Below, piece by piece: positions 36,001 to 48,200 of a stretch of DNA of 64,000 nt (its first letter is position 1; each line of letters opens with the position of its first letter). The DNA comes from Ignelater luminosus. Its lineage: Eukaryota > Arthropoda > Insecta > Coleoptera > Elateridae. The translations under genes and the position numbers were made by a program. The stretch lies in the NCBI GenBank assembly GCA_011009095.1, contig VTPC01005831.1:22704-86703 (forward strand). Direction: 5' to 3'. A model generated the notes under the pieces. That model saw nothing but the letters and a program-made list of their open reading frames with translations, had not been told where the DNA came from and searched no databases.

Positions 36001-36259
36001 ATATATATTTATATACAAGCTGTTTGGTCACCATTTTGAAGAAAGAAACATTACAACAGTTAAATACAGAGGCACTCAATGATTTTCCATATTATCTTGC
36101 AGTTTTCCAAATATAAAATTAAAATTATTAGAGTACAGACAAAAATAAAACTGGAATCAATTTGTACTTTTAATCATAAACCTAAATTAAAGAAGAAAAA
36201 GAAAGTTAAATGCGCCCTTAAATTTCTGAACATGCGATATATGCAGAATCAATTCAGTC
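33011..36259. other. Long intergenic AT-rich region
   Basis: No gene seen. An ATT microsatellite is at about 33577-33606. A reverse-strand AATAAA at 35896-35901 is a candidate 3' end for TBL2. Confidence 0.4.
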
Positions 36260-39200
36260 TTATAGCTTTAAGCCAAGACGATTGAGGAATGCTTCATTAT
36301 CACAAATAAGTTTCTCCAGTCTTTCTCTGGTGGCGGAAGTTTGATTCTGTTTCAGCTTCTCCTTAGCTGTTGCAACTTCACATCGGTAACCAGTAACATT
36401 ATGAAAGACACGAATGTGCTTATCACCAGAAACCAAAAGGTATTTGCCAAGAGAATCGAACATTATTGATGTTATGTCACCTAAAATTGCAAAAAGAATC
36501 TGAATGATGTTTTATATTTTAAATGCAGTTACTCACCACTGAAGATATTTTCAATAGTACCATCCAGCCGACCAGTATGAGTTGAATAAAACGAGAGAGA
36601 ATTCCATGTAGCAATGGCAACGACTTCGGCATTAGGGGAGAGAGCAATTCGGGCATTTCTACTTGTCTGTTCATATTTACTAGTAATTTTTAAATGTGGA
36701 TCTTCTCCTTTTTTATAGTCCACTAGAATATGATCATTTTAAAATGCTTAGAATTAAAATAATTTAGAAACATTAAGAGCAAGTTGAGTACAGTTAAACA
36801 AATAAAAATTTCAAAACCAGATGTAATAAAATTAGTATATTCAGATAGACTCTTAGAATAAAAATGATTTATACTGTATTGGAATTTTAGGGTAAGTTTC
36901 AAAGACAGTCCCCACGAAGTCTCCAATTGACAGTTTATATTCAAAATATCTATTTTATTATAAAATATCGAAAGTCTTAGTTAATATCTTTTTACTCTAA
37001 TAATGCTTTAATAAACAAAGTGTCCAATAAAGGTGTTCCATACATTAGAGTACTGACTCAAAAGATGTAAAATAAGCAAGAAAGTTTATATAGTTAGGTC
37101 CTAAAATACACAACTTTCTAAAAATGGTGTGTTAATATTGAACATTCCTCTACCTATTTCATTATACGTAAGAACCATGCAGATGATCACATCTGGATAT
37201 TGTACACATACTTCTTAAGAAGAAAGAATTACTAGAAACTCAGTTTTGACATCCTCAGATATCAAGATAATATTTTACTTAAAAGCAATGCATCCTATGA
37301 GAAAAATACAAAAGGAACTTTTTTTGTTACATCGAATGTAGATCTTGAAACTAACAGAGCTGTCTATTTCTCCAGTTGTGTAGCATATTATTTTTCCAAA
37401 TACCCCTAATCTCCACCCTGGGAAAAGATAACACGAAACCTGTAAGATAGAGATGCCTTAAGTAACAAGAATGTAGAGACTCTCCTCTCAGTATTGCATG
37501 TTGTTTTTGAGATATCAAGAAAACAAGAAATTTTGAATGGAACTTTGTCACCTGTATTTTGAAAGTGATGTAGGTACATTAGAACATGAGTTTTTGTTTA
37601 TTTTATATTCATGGATCAGCACTCTAATTTATGGAACACCTTTACCAGACACTGTATTACTTAGAGCAGGCCTTAGTATACTTTTTGTCATTTTTTTATT
37701 TGGAAAAAGAGAAAGATCGTTGGAAATCGATAAACAGTCACTTTGTGATGAATATTTTGTATTTGGTCTGTTTTAGTGGCATTTTAAAGTTTGTTCTTGT
37801 TGAGTAACAACGCTAGACATTCACTGGGTGCTCACGAGGTAGTGTGAACGTTGTCCGCTCTCTGCTCCAACTTATATAAAATACAATTTCTACTGGCTAA
37901 TTAACCAGAATAGACTATTATATTTGCCTACCATTAAAAGGCTTGTTAAGTTCACGTCTGACAGATTTCAGCAACAACAAAACTGTTCATCATTGGTTGT
38001 ATGACTATTAGAATTCCCAGTTACAAGCAAAAACCACTTCGTTTTTAAGGTTAGGAGGTAAAAATCCTACAAAGTGACAGTAGAACAGAATCAGGCACAG
38101 TATGATCCATCATTTTGGACTTTTGTTCACAGTTTTGCTTTATTAAACGAATCTTCTTTTGGGTCATACAGGGTGTTAATAAAAAACTTTACCCACTTCA
38201 GGAGGTGATAGTAAAGACTAAAACGAGAAAAAAATCAAAATAAATTCAGGTCCAATATTCAATGATTTCCAAAATATTGGCCTTTACAATTCCGTGCAGA
38301 CCTGTTAACTTTCGTTTGCATCGTCGTTATTTGTCAAAACATCAAGAATCTTTACTATAAGAATTGCACAAAATTGCCTTCGGTATGTTTTAAACTCACA
38401 AATAATAAGGATGCGACCGAAAGTTAACATGTCTGCAGGCAGTTTTAAAGGTCGACATTTTAAAAACCACTGAGCATTGGACCTTGGCTTATTTAAGTTT
38501 TTTCTTGTTTTGATATCTACTATTACGTTCTGAAGAGTATAAGTAGTCACTTTTTCTGAGGTCTACTTACGTCTGTTTAGAGTGGATATAAAAAATTTTA
38601 GAATTCATATTTCGACGGGTTATTGCGACGCTTTCATTACATAACTCATGGATGTTTCAAGAGTCGTGATTGTTAATGTCAAAGTTTTCCCAAAGTTCTC
38701 GACTCGTCTTGGTATTGACAAAAGTTTAGAATTTTACTTTTGTATAAATAAGCTTTAATCCATTTTGTTTAAAAACCATTACTGAAGTTTCAACTGGGAT
38801 GGTTTTATTATACAGGGTGATCGAGAAACAACTTTCATTTGATATACCACACCCACTGATCTTGCGTCAAAGTTTTTTGGCTGTTAAGTATAGTACAGAG
38901 GTGGATGTTTGAACGTCAATATTCACATTGTAAGCATTTATAGGACCAAATTATGTTAAAAAATGTCGAGATTGTGTAGAAAATACATACAGCATTTGGC
39001 CAGTCCATGTGCGTTGAATATCCAAAAGTTATAACAAATTAATGTACAGTAGCCCATGATAGTAATGTCCCGATTTCAATTAATAAAAGTACGTTTATAA
39101 AGCTTTAAATTCTCTTATCAGATACTTCTATTTTCCAACTAGTTAATCTTCTACTATTTAATGCAGGAATTTCCATTCCTATATAGCAGTAGTTTTCATA

Positions 39201-42200
39201 ATCAAAGTCAGTATCTCGATTTATTTATCTATAATTGGGACATTACTTTTACAAATGAATGTACATGTTCAGTGTGGATGTCTGATGTACAAGATTTGGA
39301 TGTCCATTAAAAGGCAAGGCAATGACCTATTTTCTAATTTATAGTTCACATGTTTACAATTTTTAAGATTTTTCAGAAACTGTAAACGCTTGTGAATAAT
39401 ACCAATATACTATGCAAAGAACACCAACTACAGAAGTTGATAATGCAGTCAACGAAAGGGCATGGAAGGGGGGAGAATTTTTCTCTTGAGGAATGTGTTG
39501 GGGGTAGTTAGGAGGCAAACATACTAAAAGTCCCCGCCCCTAGCCCTGCCGCTTCAGGGAGAGAGGGAGGGTGGAAAGGTCCATTTTTTCGGTTCTTCGC
39601 TTATAACTCGGAAACGGTGCATCGTACGGTAAAAAGTATTCCTTACAAAATAAAAGATAATTAAATTTCCTACAAGAATGTTTATATTTATTTTCTTCCT
39701 ATGTGTTACAGTTTCCGAGATATTCGCCAGCAAAAATCGATAATTTTAGAAAAACTTTTTTTGTCTCACATTTTTCGTCAAACTTGTCCTTCTAACTCCT
39801 CAGCCTTATGTTTTACAGAAAAGTCGTCAAACAGGAAGTTGCAGAGCATTGAGGTTTCTTCAAGAATATGTAACGTCTACTAATTTATCTTCGACAGGTC
39901 AGAAGTTACAGCAATTTGAAGTTTCCGGATAAATTTTGTGATTTCTCAAGACAAGTCAATGAATGCCCGAAAGGGGGTTGTAGAGGTATCTTTCTCTTGA
40001 GAAATGTGTTGGCGGTAGTTAGGAGGCAAACATACTAAAAGTCCCCGCCCCTAGCCCTGTCGCTTCAGGAGGGGGGGTGGAAAAATTCCTTTATTCGGTA
40101 TTTTGCTTATAACTCGGAAACGGTGCATCGTACGGTAAGTATAATGAAGCTACTAGTTTGTAAAAAAAGCGTATGGCACTTCCAAATCTTGAAAAGTGGT
40201 TAATTTACCTATTGTGTAATGCATACCTATGCTGTTTGTTGTTTTACAGTTACCTTTATTTCATTTTATTGTGATTCATGGCGTCAAAAATAAGGTCATT
40301 AACTGTATTTAACTGTATAATAAATGTATCTTCCTTTTTCGTGATATGTGGGCTTTGTTAAAGTTTTTAATGGAAATATAGAACAGCACTTTTAAATAAA
40401 TCTCTACGTGTTAATCAAAAACGACTTCCTTGATCTTGCAATATTACGTTAATATTAATCCATGTGTCGGCTGTTGCTTTTATTGTACCTTAGGATAAGA
40501 TAAATGCAAACTTTTGTTTTACTTCAAACAATACAAACAGTTTCTCATTCACACATTTTTCAAACTAAACAATATGCTATATATCATCTTACAAACTTAT
40601 GACATAATATAATAACGCAGAAACACAAACGCTTTTCAAAAAAGGAAAATTGAATAAAAAGATTTTTAAATAAATCATTTTTAAAGGACACTATAAGTGG
40701 GACAGCAAAGAAATATAATTAGACCACCCAAAGTGACGCTTCCTCGTTATTACTCATATTTATGCAACTCGTAGAAGACGTCTACAAAATAATTTGCATG
40801 TACCTTTGGTATCAAATAATTTCCAAGTTCCATCTTTAGAAACGGTGGCCATATGTGACGTATCAACATCGAAGGCAACATCATGTACACCAGAAGTATG
40901 ACCCGTTAGCTCAAACACTCTTTTAACTTCCTGATATTCGCCAGCTTTATTAAATATTACTTCCCACACTTTAACGTCTGGAGCGAAACCTACAGAATAA
41001 TAAAAAAGACTGTTAACATTTATACTCATAATTAAATGCAATATCGTGATAATGATGTAATTAAACATATTATATTAACCTGATGCAACAATGAATCTTC
41101 CACATGGTGATATTTTAGCACATGCCGTGCTCATAAGGTAGGTGTCAACCCGAGCCAGTTGTTGTCCTCGTAAATCCCATACAACTAGGTCAGTCTTGTT
41201 GGAACAGGTCATGATGAACTTTCCATTGCATGCTATTCCTAATCCAACTGCATCTTCCTCGTGAACCTAGAAAGAACGACAATGACTTCAGTTATTTTAT
41301 TATAAAGTTTCAAGCATCATTCAAAAAGATTTGCGTAATTTATAAAAAGTTGACGTAAGCGCTAAAAGAGATTTAATTGGCGCCGTTAGAAAAATAACAA
41401 TAAGAATTACGCAGGATTGAATTTATAATCTCATCACTTAAAATCCTTTACTAAAGAATTTTTTTAATTCTGGAGGTCCTGCGTTTAAATTCCAGGGTCG
41501 GCGGTTCTCTTTAAATCTTCCGTGCGGGGGAACGAAACATAGCTTTCTTTTCCTTACCCCAGCCGCGTTTGTACAGCTTGGCCTTGCAGTAGTGTCGCGT
41601 TAATAAAATTTCAAAGGCAATTGTTCTCGTTAAATTCTTCGTTGTTTTCCTTAATGCTTTCTCTAGGTCTAGGTTATAATAATTGAAATTTAAGTGCTCA
41701 GATGATTTCCTGTTTCATCCCTTTATTCCTTTTATATAATCTTTGTCGACGGTTGAAGAAATATACTATTCTCGCTCAAAAACGGACAAAAAGTTAAAAG
41801 TGCCTATATTTACTTTTCTTTGTTTCTTGGTTTCTGAGCTTGCCAAAGCCTTATATTAGCTGTTGCTAATTGAATTTGAAACACGAGGAAATAGAAATAT
41901 GGAAGCAGAGTTCAAACAAGAATTGTTAATAGGTACCTACAGTCTCGATTGCTACATTCATTAATTTAAAACAAAGACATGCATATTTGTCCTTATTTAA
42001 AGGTCTTTTTATTTCCTAATATTTAGTTTTTTTTATTTGATAGATACATTCAATTATTTAGTTATTTGTAAGTTCTTTCTTTTTTTCCTGAAAGATATCA
42101 ACAATTTATATTTCAAGTTACACGATAAAAAATAATTTTGTTTTCTCTTCACCTGAACCTGACCTTTTTAAAATAGAAGAATAAGTGAAAGCATGATGAG

Positions 42201-45200
42201 ACGATGTCATGAAATAACAATTTTATAAAGTTTCCTAATTACGTTGTCACCATTGTTTCGTTTTAAGCACTGATTCGCATTTAAGCCTTGATGTTCGTAA
42301 TAATGTGGTATTAAGTTTCATTAAAATTCATTTAAATTACGGATATTTATTTTAATCTAATCTAAGTAGATAAATTAATGCCGTCCATGAATTTTCAAAT
42401 AATGCAAGGTCGGATTTTTTAGTGAATATAAATTTGTACTTAGTCGGCAGTCTCTAATGTAAATAATTTGATTAGAATACTAAAGTGTAAATATTATTTT
42501 GAAAAAAAAGGTCTTCTCGTTTGAATTATCTCGTGTAAATACTTGTTTTAAAATACGTCAGGAGCTTATTTCCTACAAGATAAAATCTTTTGTTTCTTTA
42601 CCAATTCTGAAGTAAACCATATTTGGAATAGTCGTACTGACAATGAGTTCAAAGAGAAAGTAGCGAGAAATGCGGGTAAATTATTATGCAGTTAATTAAA
42701 AGGAATTGATTATTACGCACATTACCGATACGGTATCATACATAAAAAGCAGATTCTTGCTTTACAGACGATATTTTAGAATATATAGCATATGGCCCAA
42801 TTCAGATGGAATGGGAAACCAGCGTTTGATAACTGCAGAAAATAAATAAACAGCTGAATGCAATTTGTCAACATATCGCTACTATTTAAGAACAAATTAT
42901 ATTTTTTTAGCAAAACTTCAAGTATTTAATTAAGAATATTATTCAAATTCACTCGGAACCATAAAGACGACTTTCAGTTGAAGCATCATTCTTAAGGTAA
43001 GTGTTGAGGAAAAATCATCTTTGTTTGTCAATAGGAACAAATGGAACACGGGCAAATTTGACAGTAATTTATATTGTTCAACGAAAGCGTCAAACGCATT
43101 GTTTCGTAAAGTCTTCAGCAACTGGTCTATCTCTGTATCTGATGAGAAGAAAGGGTACACTAAAAGGATCTCACAAACGGTAAGAAATACGAGGTTGGCT
43201 AAATTAGAAAAGCAATTGGCTGTCTTGGAGATCAATTTGTTGGCTTGTTTGTTTTCTCAAAGTTAGAGACTAGAAATCCGTCAAGAGCAAAGTTCTCAAT
43301 TCCTTTTAAAGGTGATAGTTTTCTTTGTTTTGCGAAAAGCTAAAACTTAGAAATGGACCTTTTAAATAGAACACCTACTCAATCTCGATACGATTGAATA
43401 ACCCTTTTTCCAAGTTATTAAAGAGAAGCAAACCAACTAAGAATAAAACTATAAATAGGGATAGTTTTTACTGTTCTTATATATTTCTTCGTCCCAACAA
43501 AGAGTCATCGAATTTGCATCTTGGGTCATTTCTTTTGATTTCAGTTTTTACCAAATACGAAGTTACGTGATACATAGTATTGGACTTGTAGCAAGAGAAG
43601 CCGTGGTATTTTGCAAATTTGAATATAATAATTGACAAGCAATTAGGTCTAAAAGCTAGAACCTCAATCACACAGTACTTTGCATCGCGATTGGGCATCC
43701 TAATTAAAAAATGCAAACACCAAATAACTGCCAAAAGACAATTACTGTTTTTACTCGGATCAAAAAAAAATGTTCTAAATCACCGTCTTCTGTCGAAAGT
43801 TGGTAATCCAAATGACTGGTCTGGAAACTGCTGTTCTAAAAATGTCTACTTATAAGCGACCGTACTACCTCCTTCAGTTTTTAAAGCATGAGTTCTATCT
43901 CTTTCCAATTGATCTTTTTTTTTCTATATTTCTCTTCTACGATAAGCCTTAGCAGTTCATACCTGGGTCTAATAACTTGAATGTTAGTGACTCTCCGCAT
44001 CCATGATATGCACAGTATTGGTCAGTACAAATACATTTCAAAAGCTTCGATTTTTCTTTCCGTGTTTGGATCGAGCGTCCAACTTTCGCACCAAAGCAGA
44101 GAATATGCACATAACACTTGACCATCCGTATTCTGAGTTTTAGGCTGAGATCTGATCTTATGAAGAATGGCTTTATGTTTGTAAAAGTCCTTCTGGCTTA
44201 TACAATTTTTGACTTAATTTCTATTTTTGAACCCTTCTCTTTACTGATATGGATTCCGATATTGTCTGTTCAATTCTAACTTCTGCCATTTGACTGCAAT
44301 ATAATTCGGAAATTAATTTTATTTCTCCTTCGCCTATTTACTGCATCTTTGTGTTAACAAACACGTTCATGGAGAGGAGTGCTTCATGTGTGTCAACCCC
44401 ATTTCGAAATCCAAATTGTGTGTCATCTACTTGATAATCACATTTTCTGTATATTCTAGAGTGTACTATTCTTAGGAAGATCTTAAGAACCAGAGAGGTT
44501 AGCCATGCGATAATCATCACAATTAGATGAGTTGTTTTTTTTTTGAGTAGGTATAAATGTTGATTTTAACTAATCAGAAGGAATTCTGCCACTGGCATAT
44601 ATTTTATTAAAAAGAGATATTAGAAGATTCAATCCCGTGCCATCCTGATCTGCTATAAGTTTAATGACTTTGGCATAAATTTTGTCAGGGCCAGTAGCTT
44701 TTTTGTTCTTTTTTTTAATTACGTGAAGGACTTCGCTGTTTGTGATTGATGGTTTTTCCTCATTGATACCATCTTCTACTGATGGCGCTGTTTGCGATCT
44801 GTCATCGTTGAAAAGTTTTTCAATATACTCTTCCCACCTCTTCAGCTTAGCTTTAACTCCTAAAATAATTTCATTATTTGTGCGTCTCAGAACTGTTGCT
44901 TGAGGTTTTTGGAATTTGTTGGTTACCTCCTTTACTTTTTTGCGAGCGTTACATGTATCGTGTTGTTCTTGGAGGCTAGATTTCATTGCATTTTTCAGAC
45001 ATCCATTTTTCTTTAGCTTCTCTAGATTATTTTCCAATAATTTTCTTTAATTCTGTATATTTTTATTTTCCTGAAAATCAATATCATGTTCTTGAATTAT
45101 GCTATTATTCTGTTATTTATCCTATTGAAAGTTGTTTCAACCTCTATTTGTTCATTTTCCTTAACTTCCTTCATTTTAAATATTTTTGATTCTGGAGCCT

Positions 45201-48200
45201 ATTTCTGGTTGCATATTGATGTTGTTTAGTTTCTCAGTATCTATCGTCCTTGCTGTTTTTGCCCTTTTCCAAATTCTTTCCGCATGAAAAATCTGGAAAG
45301 ATGCCATCCTCCTGGAGGGATGTAAAGCAGTGGGTCCCGTGTGACTACGATGAGTTGCAGGTCAGAAATATCTACCGGGGTTGAAAAACTTCAAGCTCGA
45401 CGAAATTCTAGTGGCGGAAAAACGATAATAGTAGTTGAAGCCACGAGGTCTAAGAGAACCTGAAGCCCCAGGTACAAAACAACAGCAATTTATAAAAGCG
45501 TTTTAATCTGAATTCCATGACTACCGAGAGTTGCGTCGCTGCTAACATCTGGGCCGGGGAAAATCTTGACCAGGCGCACCAGAAATTATTTTGCACTGTA
45601 GAACTATCAATCTCCTGGAGGCTAATCTTCCCACAGTATTTCCTTCAGCATCAGAGCTAATCTTGGTGTTAAAAGTCTTGAATGACCATCGTTAGTTTTC
45701 CTTTTTTTGTGAGGCGCATAATTTCATTTACACTGTTGTCAAATTCTTCAATATCTGCACCTGTTTTATCATTTGTGGGGGGAAGTAGCTGTATTATGTT
45801 AATTGTTCTATGAGATGTTTGAATTTTTACACGCATTACCCGATTGTTAAGAGATACAAAATCTAGCAGTTTCATCTATGCTGTGACCAATATTGTTGTT
45901 CCATATCTGTGACCTGGATCGGTTCTTCCTGAATAGTACATGAGTACTTCATTAATCTTTTATTTTCCAGATCTGGGTCATCTGATCTCCTGATTAAGTA
46001 GTCCTAGAATTTACAACATTTAATCTGTCCATCTTTGTTTGAACATTAGCTAGTTTTCCTGCCGTAAAGAGACTGCATATTCCAGGTAGCAATGCGCACG
46101 ACTTTGTTCTACAGGTTACTAAGAGTTGATTATTAGTATTACCTCTGATAATCAGGTATCAGTATATGGTACCATTACTTAATCGAAATAAATTTAAATC
46201 TTTGCTTAAGATTTAAAAGAATTATCAGAGCTTAGGTCATTTTTAATGATTGGATCTATAAAGCCTTCCTTAAGGACAATTTAGACAAACATCCATTATG
46301 TCTCGTTTTTTATTAATGGGAATAAGTTTAAAGATTATAATGTATCTCTATGTACAATTTAAAATATTTTTCTGTAAAACTTTAAACAAAATAATAAATT
46401 ATTTGTATAAGCATTGCTTAATTTGTTATGGATTAGTTCTGTTATTTTTCATAAAATCGTAGAACTATTCTTAATATGTAATCAATCTTGTTTTTATTTA
46501 TTTTTCATAATAAATAGTGTATAACTGTATATTACATTTATTTGTATCTGCATGCAGAATGAAATTAGACCTTGGCAATGAAGATGAAATTACTCCTACA
46601 TTACAATTTATTAAATGCAAAAAAATGTCTGTAGTCAAAAGTAAAAGTTTTCCATATAAATAATGACAAAAACAAGTTAGTATGTTTAAATTATTATTTC
46701 TTTACTGACAAGGAAAAGTCACAAAGTGCAAAAGGAGAATTTCAATCAAACACATTTCGAATTTTGCTATTTTATGTATATGATTAACTAAATTTCTAAT
46801 TCTATGGAATTTTTATACATAGACAATCAAACAAATTCTGAAGAAAGTTCATTCCTAGATTAAAAATGAAATTTTCCATAATTAATCATTGTATTTAATA
46901 CTGCATTCTAATAAACAGGAATTACTAACTGTAACTGAATAATAAATACTGCTTGCTAGTTTTGATAAATTTAGTGCAACTAATACTGTCAATAACAGTT
47001 TTCATCCGTTTATTAAATTCATTCAATTTTATTTGATAATGCCCATCATCAGTTACCAGAGCTGGACAGGCAATATTAAAAATGTACTTCTAACAATACA
47101 ACAATTATTGATTACTTATTTTTAGTAACTCCTTATTTGAACAATTAATTAAATTATTTTCTTAGACTGCTTCTTCATTTATCCATAAATAAACAAAATA
47201 AACAACATTTTCAGTTTGAAAGAATTAAAATTGCAGACTATACCATACCTAAAGTAGATTAAAAGTATTTGATATTATTATATGGTAGTATGTACTTAAT
47301 GATTCTATACTAAAATGATAGATAAAGTAAAAAAGGAGGTAATACAATATTCAAGGTCTCGATTTTTATTAATCTTTTCTAATAATTTAGTTTCTAAAAC
47401 ATACTAAACTTTACATATAATATACATACATAATTTACAACAAAAACTCGACTTCAACACTTTTAACGTACATTTTAAATCAAAATTCCTATTTAAATAA
47501 AATATTTACAAAACAATATTTTTAAATATGTATTTCTTTAGGTTTAAACAATTGAAGAGAATACCAGAAAAACTTTTAAGCAGGATGAGCTTTGTTAACT
47601 TGAAGAAAGACCAAGTAGGTGCCGATTTGCCTCCGAAATTAATCTCAATGAATCTTAGAAGTGCATGCAGAAATTCAATGATAAAAGAGAGCAGAGTTGG
47701 ATAAAAATGCGAAAGCGTCACACGAGCTTCATATTCATCTTTCTACCTTACCATTTCCATCTTTCTTTAGAGCTGTTGGTCATTAGTATGAGTCTTATAG
47801 GACTACAAATCCGATTTTTCTTAAACAGGACAATCATAAAATTCCATGTAAAATGATGAACTCTTTTGCAAATACTTACCTACTTCTTGTGACGGTGATG
47901 CCATTCTCGCCGCATTTTAAACTTTTGTGCAAATCAAACAAATATTTATTTAATTTTGTTAAACTATTTTTTTTCAAAAGAAAAACAATCCTTACCTACA
48001 TTCTGAATTTACTTAAATTTTATACACTCGATTTCGTTTCTGATCAGGAACCTTTTCAAAAAAAAAACTACAAGTATAAACTTACAGGTAAAACACTAAA
48101 AAATTAAATAAAAAAACATCTTAAAAGAAGCTTCTCTTTTTTTTTATTAAACTGAATCTGCTAAATAGAAAAACGTGATTATAAACGACCCTTGTCAAAA

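Noticed and set aside
37537..37776. Plus-strand frame of 79 codons in the TBL2 intron
   Set aside because: No homology signal, no splice context, and the start is not in a favourable context.
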